A stretch of 64,000 bases of DNA, taken from positions 1,302,001-1,366,000 of the forward strand of contig CP003083.1 of NCBI GenBank assembly GCA_000306725.1. The letters are read 5' to 3'. Under the pieces are notes generated by a model. It had not been told where the DNA came from and did no database searches. It saw only the letters and a list, made by a program, of their open reading frames with translations. A program made the translations under genes and the position numbers. The stretch comes from Methanolobus psychrophilus R15 (GTDB taxonomy: Archaea; Halobacteriota; Methanosarcinia; Methanosarcinales; Methanosarcinaceae). The first letter of the stretch is position 1, and the number at the start of each line of letters is the position of its first letter. Shown piece after piece: positions 46,956 through 55,693 of the stretch.

Positions 46956-47912
46956 TCAGCTCTTGTCTTCTACAAGGAACAGGATGTTACCCCTTCCCTT
47001 TTTAAATTTTTGGATCTTTCCTCTTTTTTCGAGGTCAAGAAGCATGAGACTTACTTTACCTTCAGAGTATCTCAAACGTTTGCGCATATCTTTTTGTGTG
47101 ATCCTTCCACCCTGGGACCTGAGGATATCCAGTATTTCCTGCAGGTCTGCAGGAATAGGTCCGGAAGACAGTTCAGTGGCCTTTCTATCTGAAATATTTA
47201 ACTCAGGGATGAGGACATGCTCTGGAGGTATATCGCTTACCCCATCTTCCTCCTCAGAAGATACGATTTGTAGCTGTACCTCAGGAACCTCATGATCAGC
47301 TTTGATAAGTGCAACAGTATTATGTTCGGCTTTAACAGGCTCAAAAGCAGCAGGTTCCAGTAAAACCAGGTCAGCAGTAAGAGAGCTTGTTCTCCTGGAA
47401 TGAGAAACATCTGGTGACCGCTCGCTCTTATAACGCACCTGGTAGAACAGAATCAACAGGACTAAGATAAGCGTTAGTGATGCTCCTATTAGAATTCCGC
47501 TGCTATCTCCTGAAGATGAAACTGCTGTATCCTGGCCTGTATTCCCCGGGCTAACCACAATAGCATCGAGCTCCGTGTTCGTATAAGAAGGAAGCAGGAG
47601 CAGGTCCACGACATAGCTGCCTTCATTGGACACAGTGATTGCCTCTTCCCCATAATGGGTCAATGCATCGTTCTGGTAATATTTTGCTTTTATCAGGTAG
47701 GTGCCGCTTGGAAGGTCAAAAGAGTAAACACCGGATTTTGCCACCATCGACTGTACAGGAGTAGAGTTCACTTCGACCAGTGTATTGTCAAGAGGTTCGA
47801 ATGTACTCCATTCATAAGCAACACCGTGTACTGTTGCAACTCCGGAAGCCATGCAAAGCCCCGGCATTAATAACAATACAGCAACGCAGCTTATGTACAA
47901 TATGAATTTCAT
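46956..47912 (-). CDS. Membrane-anchored winged-helix regulator with outside sensor domain
   Basis: 318 residues. Signal peptide/anchor 1-22; an extracytoplasmic carboxypeptidase-regulatory-like beta domain (~25-110: VHGVAYEWSTFEPLDNTLVEV…SFDLPSGTYLIKAKYY); one membrane helix (~140-160, ILIGASLTLILVLLILFYQV); a ~85-residue acidic linker; and a C-terminal winged helix (~250-318: LQEILDILRSQGGRITQKDMRKRLRYSEGKVSLMLLDLEKRGKIQKF). This is a one-component system in which an outside signal could alter DNA binding at the membrane. It is co-transcribed with the secreted protein gene upstream (27-bp gap). Confidence 0.8.
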   Translation of the reverse strand: MKFILYISCVAVLLLMPGLCMASGVATVHGVAYEWSTFEPLDNTLVEVNSTPVQSMVAKSGVYSFDLPSGTYLIKAKYYQNDALTHYGEEAITVSNEGSYVVDLLLLPSYTNTELDAIVVSPGNTGQDTAVSSSGDSSGILIGASLTLILVLLILFYQVRYKSERSPDVSHSRRTSSLTADLVLLEPAAFEPVKAEHNTVALIKADHEVPEVQLQIVSSEEEDGVSDIPPEHVLIPELNISDRKATELSSGPIPADLQEILDILRSQGGRITQKDMRKRLRYSEGKVSLMLLDLEKRGKIQKFKKGRGNILFLVEDKS

Positions 47913-47939
47913 TCACATCAACAATTGCTTTTTGCTATA

Positions 47940-48872
47940 TCAAGTATTCTCAAAAAGGGAAGGTTTCCATAGCTGCCTTTTTGCAGGGACGTTGCCATTC
48001 TCAAGATAATAGATGCCATCCCCGAAAAGCTCGGCTCTGCCTTTCCCTGTGGCGACAAGGGAAATATCGTCCCCTATGATCTCTACCATGAATCCTGAGC
48101 CTGATATCCGTATATTACCAGTCACATTATCATATGATATGGCCTTCTGCTTCAGCTCAGTAGTTGAGACTTCAGGTATCACATCATTTTCCAGCCTGAC
48201 AGACACATCGTTCTCAAAATCCACGTAAGAGATTTTTCCGCCGGAGAGAGACAGGTTGATATCCAGGTCACCTAAAAGAACAACAGTACCATTACCCTGT
48301 GCAACCAGGTCGGCATTTTCCGGTATCCCTGCGTGGGGAGCAAGATAGGGGCTCAGCTGATCGAATATGCTTTTAAGTCGGTGGCTTGCCTCAATGATGC
48401 TTTCCCTTGAGCTTTCCAGGCATTCTTCCTCACTCGTACATATCCGGGTGCTGGCTTCAGAGTCATTCACAGGGACTGTACCTGATGATGCATTTGATGA
48501 CATTTCCATGTACATCCTGGCATCTCCTACCAGCAGAGTGTATTCATCAAGCAGAATTTCCATGTTCCCAACATCTTCACCTTCCTGCTTTAATCTGTCA
48601 ATGCTGTCTGCAAGGCGCCGGGACATTCTCTCGGACTTAAGAATGATATCTTCAAGCATTGCCCGATCATCGGTAATCAGTTGTGTATCCTGCTCAAAGA
48701 ACATGCCCTGAAACTGGTCATCAAAGTGTTTATCACCTGGTGGATGCCTTGGGAAGGACATGGGGCCTTCTCTTTTGTCTCCCGGTGAGCTGATGTTGTC
48801 CGGGCCGGTAAAGGCCGATATGATGACCATGGACATAAGGATCATCAGGAATACAATCGGTGCCCTTTTCAT
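47940..48872 (-). CDS. Secreted hypothetical protein, co-operonic with membrane wHTH regulator
   Basis: 310 residues; no family recognised. Signal peptide 1-20 (FLMILMSMVIISAFT). Residues 65-115 and 140-175 are charged helices (KSERMSRRLADSIDRLKQEGEDVGNMEILLDEY…); residues 190-300 are regular beta strands (GTVVLLGDLDINLSLSGGKISYVDFENDVSVRLE…VTGNIRISGSGFMVEI). It may be the outside partner whose state the membrane regulator reads, by analogy with sensor/anti-sensor pairs (inference). Confidence 0.65.
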   Translation of the reverse strand: MKRAPIVFLMILMSMVIISAFTGPDNISSPGDKREGPMSFPRHPPGDKHFDDQFQGMFFEQDTQLITDDRAMLEDIILKSERMSRRLADSIDRLKQEGEDVGNMEILLDEYTLLVGDARMYMEMSSNASSGTVPVNDSEASTRICTSEEECLESSRESIIEASHRLKSIFDQLSPYLAPHAGIPENADLVAQGNGTVVLLGDLDINLSLSGGKISYVDFENDVSVRLENDVIPEVSTTELKQKAISYDNVTGNIRISGSGFMVEIIGDDISLVATGKGRAELFGDGIYYLENGNVPAKRQLWKPSLFENT

Positions 48873-48942
48873 TTAAAATCACATCTTACCATGTTAATCA
48901 TTTTTACTTCCTGTAGCCTATTGCCAGGTCGAAAGTTCATGT

Positions 48943-48954
48943 GCTTTATGAAAG
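48943..48954. promoter_or_regulatory. GCTTTATGAAAG motif, copy 3
   Basis: Identical to 49337-49348, upstream of the secreted-protein/wHTH operon. It places the shared motif in front of the gene for the local membrane regulator. Confidence 0.4.
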
Positions 48955-49304
48955 TCTCTGTTGAATATAAACATACTTAATAGTATAGCAAAAATGTGAT
49001 TGCAATTGCACGATACAGAGCTCAACAGAAGGGTTTTGGACGCATCAATACTTTAAGGCATCCCCTAGATGAGAAAAAGCGCCTATACGGATTTCAATTT
49101 GCTAAGCCAGCTCATTTAACTCATTTTTGCCTGCTATTCACCGACAATGCAGATATTTCCTGTGGCTGCAGATTTGGTATCAAAGATTATCTTGTAGCTT
49201 ACACAAATTATCTTCATGCCTATCCTCCTTCCTGACTACACCTGGTCCTTTTTCTGTAACCATTGGCAAGATAATAGAAGATAATGGGCGCTTAAATAGC
49301 ATTT

Positions 49305-49348
49305 AAAGCTTGTTTCAAGCTTTGAAAAGCAATAAAGCTTTATGAAAG
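49305..49348. promoter_or_regulatory. AAGCTT dyad cluster upstream of secreted repeat protein
   Basis: AAAGCTTG-N3-CAAGCTTT (perfect 8-bp arms, 49305-49323) followed by ATAAAGCTTTAT (49332-49343) and GAAAGCTTC (49344-49352). Four AAGCTT hexamers occur within 50 bp, far more than chance. Probable binding sites for one regulator. Confidence 0.55.
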
Positions 49349-49497
49349 CTTCTTTTTGAGATATAGATGCTCAAATAGCACTCTTTTGTTAAGTATGCTT
49401 ATATTTTCAGCTGGTAATTTTGAGAATGCCGTGCCAGCAGTGAAAGAGAACGGGACTGGATCTGGCACATATAACTTAAAAGGAGGAAAAAAGTGAA

Positions 49498-50319
49498 ATG
49501 AAACTACACGGAAAGAAAGCATTGGCCTATCTTTCTCTGATGCTTGTGGTATTAAGTGTAATACCCTCAGGTGCGATCAGCAATGAGACCGGCATTCAGA
49601 ATGCAACGGACATGCCAGACTTTGCAGAGGGCAAATTCAAGGGAAGGGGACCAATGGAAAGGTCAGCTATGGAAATCCCGGAGTTTGAGACTGAAGAAGA
49701 AGAGATGGCATTCTTAAAGGAGAAAACGGTCGAATCTCTCGAGAAAAGGATAGATATGGCAGAAAAGATGCTCGAGAACATCGATGGGACAGACAGTAAG
49801 AATGTGACTGCAGAATCTCTTGAAGAGGAGATCAGCGAACTTAAGATATTACTCGAAAAGATTAACTCTGCCACAACTCTGGAAGAACTTAAAGAGCTCA
49901 TGTCCGAATCCATGAAGATGGGAAAAGAAGGCATGAAGATGGGACAGGAACGTGAAATGAGGGGCAATGGGCCTGGAAAGGAAATTCCTGAATTTGAAAC
50001 CGAAGAAGAAGAGATAGAGTTCGTAAAAGCAAGGACCGAAGAGTCAGCGAAAAGGATGATTGAAACATTGGAAAATATTGATGTTGAAAAGACCGACTCT
50101 GAGAACATCACAAGCGAGGATGTTGAAGCAATACTTGTCCAGCTTGAGGACATCAAATCAAGACTCAATAGCGAAGACCTGACACTGGAAGATCTTCAGG
50201 AGATCAAGGAGATCATGTCAGGAATAATGGACACCATCAGGGAAGCATGCCCTGCCCCTGCAAATGAAAGAGGAGCATTCCCGGGACACCGCGGGAACAG
50301 GGAGGGAATGACAGCGTAA
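49498..50319 (+). CDS. Secreted protein with a tandem acidic helical repeat
   Basis: 273 residues. Signal peptide ~1-26 (ALAYLSLMLVVLSVIPSGA). Two related units, about residues 60-125 and 161-225, each begin EIPEFETEEEE and end in EEI.ELK.LLEKINS or LEDIKSRLNS, so the mature part is a duplicated, very acidic helical domain; the link between them is Met/Gly/Lys-rich. AGGAGG lies 11 bases before the ATG. Family unknown. Such acidic coiled proteins may bind cations or cover a partner at the cell surface (inference). Confidence 0.7.
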   Translation: MKLHGKKALAYLSLMLVVLSVIPSGAISNETGIQNATDMPDFAEGKFKGRGPMERSAMEIPEFETEEEEMAFLKEKTVESLEKRIDMAEKMLENIDGTDSKNVTAESLEEEISELKILLEKINSATTLEELKELMSESMKMGKEGMKMGQEREMRGNGPGKEIPEFETEEEEIEFVKARTEESAKRMIETLENIDVEKTDSENITSEDVEAILVQLEDIKSRLNSEDLTLEDLQEIKEIMSGIMDTIREACPAPANERGAFPGHRGNREGMTA

Positions 50320-50411
50320 TTTGAGACCAACAATTAATGTGTACTACCAGCTGAAGAGATGGGGCCTCTGGCCCTGTCTCACTACACATCGGCTCATTCT
50401 GAGGATGAACA

Positions 50412-50720
50412 ATGAGAGAGATAATAAAAAAGACCAATCTACCAATCACAATATTGCTGATGCTGTTGACTTTAGCGGCGCAGGGAGTATATACCACAGA
50501 GAACTTTACAGTACCGGGTGCCCAACATTTGGATTTCGACGATATCAGGAACAAGAGCCGTGAAATGATGGCGATAAACATCGAATCTATCGGCACCATG
50601 CAATCCAGCGAGGACTATGAGGAACTGGAAGGCGGGCGCCTGGGAAATGAAGCCCCGGATAAAGAGAATAATGGATTGTTATCCGGTCTGATCAACAAGA
50701 TAAAGGCAATTTTCAGTTAA
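50412..50720 (+). CDS. Small secreted hypothetical protein
   Basis: 102 residues: basic N-terminus, hydrophobic signal helix (ITILLMLLTLAAQGVY), then a polar acidic chain and an amphipathic C-terminal helix (LLSGLINKIKAIFS). Family not recognised. It lies 92 bp after the repeat protein gene on the same strand and may share its transcript and regulation. Confidence 0.6.
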   Translation: MREIIKKTNLPITILLMLLTLAAQGVYTTENFTVPGAQHLDFDDIRNKSREMMAINIESIGTMQSSEDYEELEGGRLGNEAPDKENNGLLSGLINKIKAIFS

Positions 50721-50812
50721 ACTTTGGGATGATCGGATAAACTGGATACAGGCAGCAGATTGTATTCTGCCTGCAACTTTTGTCCCATAACTCACAAACC
50801 GGCAAGCCTTAA

Positions 50813-51580
50813 TCATTCCTTATATACCCCATCTCCGGTGACAAGCCTGCCGTTTACAGTGACCCAGCCGTCCTGGGGCCCTGACAACAGAACATTCATC
50901 CATTCACTGTAGCTGTTCCATTGCCAGCCCAGAATCCACCACTCATTATATCCGGTCATGCTGACAGATATCTCTACCTGGGCATCAGGAGAAGCTTCGT
51001 ACTGCACATAGATACGACTTTCATAGTTATGGATATTCTGCGAGCTGTCGAGGTCATATTTTGGAAGGAGGACCATCTCCCGCCCAAAAGGGTTCTTTGT
51101 GTCTATGATGTGGTCGGCGGGCACCATTGTTGCAAAGGAGATATGATCCTGAACAGGCGTTTCCTCAGAATATCCATCAGATATCACAGGCTCTATTGCC
51201 CGGAGCGGGTCGCTTTCATCGGATACAGGCATGGGGAGAGGACGGAATTTTGGGACTATCTTCTCAGTCTTCATGGAAAGCATAAGCCCGTGTTCAGTAT
51301 CCACAAGAGCGTATTCCCATGAAGGATCATCGTTATTGAAGTTATTCTTTACAATATCCTGTCCAACTGAAGACGCGTTATCCATAATAGGAATCGGGAT
51401 GTAAAGAGTTACGTTGCTCAGATTCGAATTCGTAGTGAGCGTGACATCATAGTCATAACTGCTGTGGAAGCTATCTTCATACATCGCTTGTTTCTGGCCT
51501 GCCCACCAGAAAGATAACACTCCCGCAGACACGACAAATACCAGAACAAAGCCAGCTATTATTTTATAAGAAGGTTTCAT
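50813..51580 (-). CDS. Membrane-anchored hypothetical protein
   Basis: 255 residues, one N-terminal membrane helix (~7-27, IIAGFVLVFVVSAGVLSFWWAG) and a beta-rich, Trp/Tyr-rich outside domain (YDYDVTLTTNSNLSNVTLYIPIPI…IYVQYEASPDAQVEISVSMTGYNEWWILGWQW). I do not recognise the family. It ends the envelope region and is transcribed divergently from glnA across 243 bp. Confidence 0.65.
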   Translation of the reverse strand: MKPSYKIIAGFVLVFVVSAGVLSFWWAGQKQAMYEDSFHSSYDYDVTLTTNSNLSNVTLYIPIPIMDNASSVGQDIVKNNFNNDDPSWEYALVDTEHGLMLSMKTEKIVPKFRPLPMPVSDESDPLRAIEPVISDGYSEETPVQDHISFATMVPADHIIDTKNPFGREMVLLPKYDLDSSQNIHNYESRIYVQYEASPDAQVEISVSMTGYNEWWILGWQWNSYSEWMNVLLSGPQDGWVTVNGRLVTGDGVYKE

Positions 51581-51734
51581 GTTTTACACTCTGAAATTAC
51601 GGATAATGATGAATAAAAGAATACCCAAACGAATATAATTATTGTCTATAACATTGCCTAATAATTTGTATATAAATCTAAGTAAATAAATGAGTAAAGG
51701 CAAATTTAAACAAGTCCAATTTATTTTTAACAGC

Positions 51735-51752
51735 AAGGTATAACTCTACCTT
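51735..51752 (+). promoter_or_regulatory. Palindromic operator candidate (NrpR) at glnA
   Basis: AAGGTA-N6-TACCTT, perfect 6-bp arms, with a TATA-like AATTTATTTTT (51719-51729) about 22 bases upstream. Same core and spacing as the amt-glnK dyad. Confidence 0.68.
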
Positions 51753-51823
51753 TTTATAATATTCAAGCGCAGTTTTTGCATGGACTGTTTAGGAACAAGA
51801 GGAAGTATAACACAGGCGATTGA

Positions 51824-53152
51824 ATGAAAATCAACAACAAAGACGATGTTATTAAGGCCATTGAAACGCACAATGTGAAGTTCATACGATTGCAGTTCAC
51901 GGATATCCAGGGAACAGTAAAAGATGTCGAGATTCCCGTTACACAGATAGAGAAAGCATTGACCTTCGGGATCTCCTTTGACGGCTCTTCTATCGAGGGG
52001 ATGGTGAGAATCGATGAATCAGACATGGTACTTAAACCGGATACCAGGACCTTCGCAATCCTTCCATGGGGCAGAGATAAGGGTGTCGTTGCAAGGATGA
52101 TATGCGACGTTCACCTTCCCGACGGCAGGCCCTTTGAGGCTGACCCGCGCTTTGTCCTCAGGAAAGTAATGAAGGAAGCGGAAGAGATGGGATTCCAGCT
52201 CAATGTCGGTCCTGAGCTTGAGTTCTTCCTGTTCGCCAAGGAAAACGGCAAGGCCACTACAATACCTAACGATTACGGACGCTACTTTGAATTTGCCCCT
52301 ACCGACCTTGCAGAGGATATCAGAAGGGAAATAGTGCTTACACTCACAGACCTTGACTTTGATATCGAAGCCTCGCATCACGAATGTGCCTGCGGGCAGC
52401 ACGAAATTGACTTCAAGTACGACGATGCGCTGACAACGGCCGACAATGTAGTGACATTCAAGTACGTTACCAGGACCATTGCAAAGATCCACGGGATCCA
52501 TGCCACCTTCATGCCAAAGCCAAAAGCCAACGAGAGCGGATCCGGCATGCACGTCAACCTGTCACTTTCAAAGGATGGGAAGAACGCTTTCTATGACCCC
52601 GAAAAAGATATGCAGATCAGCGATATTGCCAGATACTTCATAGCAGGTGTAATGGACCACATTAAGGCGATCTCCTGTATCGCGAACCCGCTTGTCAACT
52701 CCTATAAAAGGATAGTACCGGGTTACGAGGCACCTGTATATATCACGTGGTCAGGCGCAAACCGCAGCTCCCTTATCCGCATACCTACCCCTCGTGGGAA
52801 CAGTACAAGGACAGAGCTCAGGAGCCCGGACCCATCCTGTAACCCATACCTTACCTTCGCGGCAATACTCGCTGCAGGTCTTGACGGTATCAGGAACAAA
52901 AAGATGCCGGCAAAGATAGTTGACTATAATATATTCGACCTGACAAAGGAACAGCTAAAAGAAAGAGATATCGAGACACTGCCGGGCACACTCAGTGAGA
53001 GTGCAGATTACCTGGAGAAGGATGCATTCCTCAGGGAGAAGCTCGGAGCGCACGTGCATGACAACATCCTCAGGCTTGCAAGGGCTGAATGGGATGCGTA
53101 CCGCATACAAGTCCATGAATGGGAGATAGAGAGATACCTTAATACCGTTTAA
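51824..53152 (+). CDS. glnA: Glutamine synthetase type I
   Basis: 442 residues, GS-I alpha length. Family segments: SFDGSSIEG, GPELEFFLF, the beta-grasp and catalytic barrel with HHECACGQHEIDF, and RIPTPRGNSTRTELRSPDPSCNPYL. The usual Val-Ala-Pro before GQHE is Cys-Ala-Cys here, placing two cysteines near the metal-binding Glu/His. No adenylylation tyrosine of the bacterial NLYDLP type. It makes glutamine from glutamate and ammonia with ATP. Less similar than the copy at 58437 to what I recall of Methanosarcina GlnA1. Confidence 0.93.
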   Translation: MKINNKDDVIKAIETHNVKFIRLQFTDIQGTVKDVEIPVTQIEKALTFGISFDGSSIEGMVRIDESDMVLKPDTRTFAILPWGRDKGVVARMICDVHLPDGRPFEADPRFVLRKVMKEAEEMGFQLNVGPELEFFLFAKENGKATTIPNDYGRYFEFAPTDLAEDIRREIVLTLTDLDFDIEASHHECACGQHEIDFKYDDALTTADNVVTFKYVTRTIAKIHGIHATFMPKPKANESGSGMHVNLSLSKDGKNAFYDPEKDMQISDIARYFIAGVMDHIKAISCIANPLVNSYKRIVPGYEAPVYITWSGANRSSLIRIPTPRGNSTRTELRSPDPSCNPYLTFAAILAAGLDGIRNKKMPAKIVDYNIFDLTKEQLKERDIETLPGTLSESADYLEKDAFLREKLGAHVHDNILRLARAEWDAYRIQVHEWEIERYLNTV

Positions 53153-53155
53153 AGA

Positions 53156-53692
53156 ATGCAGCGGGATATCGTTATCAGAGAAACAACCAGAGAAGACTTT
53201 CACAGGGTCCTGCGTTTCATTGAACTCGTAGATGGGGATTTTTATCCCCCTCTCAGTAAAAGGGGAGACGGAGGCATCTCTGAAAGAGTAAGGACATCTC
53301 TTGCCACTTCCAATGCAAACTATGTCGTTGCGCAGATGACAGAACCGGAACCATCCGATGATTTGCAGGGATTTGTTTCAATGGTCGGATTCACCCGAAT
53401 GTGGCAACAGGAAGATGATGCTTATATCAATTTCCTGGCTACACATCCTTCTTACCGTAAGAACGGCATAGCGCATTTATTGTATAGCAGACTCGAAGAG
53501 ATACTTCTTGAAAAAGGCGTCAACAGGGTCTACCTTTGCACATGGTCAGGCAACCTGAAAGCTATCCGTTTCTATGAGAAACTGGGATACATGGCATATT
53601 CTATTGTCCTTAACGACAGGGGCAATGGGATAAACACCCTCAATTATAGGAAAGGATTGGATCGGAAGTTCCTGATGAGTGCAAAACAATAA
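53156..53692 (+). CDS. GNAT family N-acetyltransferase
   Basis: 178 residues. The acetyl-CoA loop is SYRKNGIAHLLYSRLEEILLEKG, followed by the LCTWSGNLKAIRFYEKLGYMAYS C-terminal motif, as in RimI-type enzymes. Substrate unknown. It begins three bases after glnA ends, so it is read with glnA and likely shares nitrogen control. Acetylation of glutamine synthetase is a tempting but unsupported idea. Confidence 0.82.
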   Translation: MQRDIVIRETTREDFHRVLRFIELVDGDFYPPLSKRGDGGISERVRTSLATSNANYVVAQMTEPEPSDDLQGFVSMVGFTRMWQQEDDAYINFLATHPSYRKNGIAHLLYSRLEEILLEKGVNRVYLCTWSGNLKAIRFYEKLGYMAYSIVLNDRGNGINTLNYRKGLDRKFLMSAKQ

Positions 53693-53918
53693 TATATGAT
53701 GATGATATCGATTAAGGTTTAGATAGTTCTTAATTGTTGCAGCATTAGTGCATGCGCATTAAAACAATCCCCATCATCGCGAATATGTCTGCAGGCTCAA
53801 ATGACTTTCAGTCCAGACCGCTTTGACATTTTAAAATACCGGACACGGATACCCTTTGCATGGTTAGTTAGAATAGAGGAAGTGTTGGGTACCGTGCCCG
53901 TTAAACCAATGTCCTATT

Positions 53919-54944
53919 TCAACATTCCTCTGGCATCCTCTCCATTTTCTTTGTGGAAAGCTTTTTGATGGATTCCAGGTTTACGCCCTTTTCCAGAGAC
54001 AGTTTGCCGTTCCCTATCGCACTGGTGACGAACTGTCTGCCTGTGGGGTTTCGAATTATCAGGGTTGTGTAGCCCTGAGGACTTCCGATGGAGCCTGCGG
54101 AAATATCTGAATGGAGAGCAGTGAGGTCTGTACATATTTTACAGCCAGGACGCACACAGTCCTCCACTTCATTGAGGGAGAGGACTGTTAGCGAGCCGTC
54201 CTTCAGTGTTATTTCCAGCTTGCCTTTCACATCGAAACGAGTGATATCCAGAGGATCGAGATTCTTTTGTGCAATGAGCTTGTCCTGCACGAGTTTTTCA
54301 TAGTCGAAGGTCTCTGTACAGAACAGGCCCACGACCAGACGGATGTATTTCCTGAAAGGCCTCAGTAGGTCAAGGTCGCTCTCACGCATCTGATGGATCG
54401 CTTCCACGACACATGGGACCCCGACAACCGCTACGTTGGTAAATTTGCGGTTGATAATGGCCTCTTTCAGGGATGCTACAAGGGGCACCCACCAGTTATA
54501 GCGGCTTCCTGCATGATGCACAAGGGCTTCACCGGATGTTATCACGGCTGATGACGGCCGCAGGGTCCATGGGTCTTCAACGACCGTCACCACTGCATCG
54601 ATCATGCCCTGTTCCAGCGCATTTGCAAGTATAGCTGTTACCGCACCGCCGCTTTGCTTTCTAGGAATGCCGAACTCTGCTTTTGCAGAAACTATGTCGA
54701 TATAAGTTCCAATTACTTCTGGTTTGCCAGGGTGGAGCCTGGGACATACCTCGTAGCATGCGCCACATGGCACACCATCGTTAACTTCCTTGCAGTAACC
54801 GCTGTTTAGAGGATGTGCCGAATCTGCACCGGTTCTAAAGAAGATGGCATCAGCAGGGCACACTGCTACACATGCTCCGCATGATGCGCACTTGCCTGTC
54901 TCCCATACCTCTGCCTTAAGATCAAGATAATTTTTACCTGCCAT
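53919..54944 (-). CDS. FrhB-like F420-type oxidoreductase subunit associated with glutamate synthase
   Basis: 341 residues. A ferredoxin set opens it (C19, C22, C25, C29, then C50, C60, C63, C67), followed by FrhB N- and C-terminal domains (IPRKQSGGAVTAILANALEQG…, GCKICTDLTALHSDISAGSIGSP). It is the fourth and last gene of the split glutamate synthase operon, four bases after the GXGXG-domain gene, GGAGTGA upstream. The likely role is to feed electrons, from F420H2 or ferredoxin, to the FMN subunit in place of bacterial GltD (inference). Confidence 0.85.
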   Translation of the reverse strand: MAGKNYLDLKAEVWETGKCASCGACVAVCPADAIFFRTGADSAHPLNSGYCKEVNDGVPCGACYEVCPRLHPGKPEVIGTYIDIVSAKAEFGIPRKQSGGAVTAILANALEQGMIDAVVTVVEDPWTLRPSSAVITSGEALVHHAGSRYNWWVPLVASLKEAIINRKFTNVAVVGVPCVVEAIHQMRESDLDLLRPFRKYIRLVVGLFCTETFDYEKLVQDKLIAQKNLDPLDITRFDVKGKLEITLKDGSLTVLSLNEVEDCVRPGCKICTDLTALHSDISAGSIGSPQGYTTLIIRNPTGRQFVTSAIGNGKLSLEKGVNLESIKKLSTKKMERMPEEC

Positions 54945-54948
54945 GTGA

Positions 54949-55689
54949 TCACTCCCATGTGTACTTGCCTGCAAATGGCCTGCTGCTTGCAGGTATTATG
55001 CGGGTGTAATTGGTATCCAGGAACTGGGAGGGGTCAACCTCGATCCGCTCACAGAACTCCGTTATCAGTGGTGATAAGCGATTCAGGTCATCCTCTGTAA
55101 AAATGACCTTCCGGGCTCCGACACCAAGCAGCCGGTCTTCGATGTCCCCGCGCAGGATAATCTCTCCTCCATGGATACCGCTTCCTATACCCCTGTCCTT
55201 TACGGCAACTTCATGCCCTATTCCAAGAACAATGATAATTCCGCCTGCCATATACTCTCCCAGGAAGGCATGGGTTGTACCGCCGACCGCTAGCACAGGG
55301 CGCTTCTGATCGTACTCTTTCATGTGAATGCCGCCCCTGTAGCCGATATCGCCCCTGACGAACACTCTGCCTCCGCGCATGCTGTGCGCCACAGCATCAC
55401 CTGCGCTGCCGTGAATGACAATGGTACCGTTGTCCATCGTGTTCCCGGGTGCATGCTCACTATCGCCGTGTACAATACACTCCGGACCGCTCATGAACAT
55501 TCCAAGATCGCCTCCGGGCACGCCGTTGATAGTTATCCTGACATTGCTCCGGAGCCCGTTCGCAATGAAACGCTGCCCGAGCACATTATCGATCACGATC
55601 TCTCTTACACCTGATGCCACTGCCTGCCGTATCATCTTGTTCAGCGGCGTATAGTGCATGCCCTTTGCGTCAATAGTCATTGTTTCCAC
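54949..55689 (-). CDS. Glutamate synthase domain 3 (GXGXG) subunit
   Basis: 246 residues, forming the right-handed beta-helix found at the C-terminus of bacterial GltB: repeated G-x-G-type turns (GDLGMFMSGPECIVHGDSEHAPGNTMDNGTIVIHGSAGDAVAHSMRGGRVFVRGDIGYRGG). It is structural, spacing the ammonia channel between domains. In archaea it is a separate gene. It follows the FMN-domain gene by four bases. Confidence 0.93.
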   Translation of the reverse strand: METMTIDAKGMHYTPLNKMIRQAVASGVREIVIDNVLGQRFIANGLRSNVRITINGVPGGDLGMFMSGPECIVHGDSEHAPGNTMDNGTIVIHGSAGDAVAHSMRGGRVFVRGDIGYRGGIHMKEYDQKRPVLAVGGTTHAFLGEYMAGGIIIVLGIGHEVAVKDRGIGSGIHGGEIILRGDIEDRLLGVGARKVIFTEDDLNRLSPLITEFCERIEVDPSQFLDTNYTRIIPASSRPFAGKYTWE

Positions 55690-55693
55690 GTTA

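Larger units (their letters stand above)
48873..49497. other. 625-bp divergent control region with AAGCTT-type repeats
   Basis: It lies between the leftward secreted-protein/regulator operon and the rightward repeat-protein gene. A frame from GTG 48996 (79 codons) has no ribosome-binding site and no recognisable sequence, so I do not call it. The right part holds AAAGCTTG-N3-CAAGCTTT (49305-49323) and ATAAAGCTTTAT (49332-49343); the left part holds GCTTTATGAAAG (48943-48954), a 12-base match to 49337-49348. Confidence 0.55.

Noticed and set aside
48996-49235. 79-codon frame in the divergent spacer
   Set aside because: GTG start without a ribosome-binding site, no recognisable sequence, and it lies in a control region rich in repeats.
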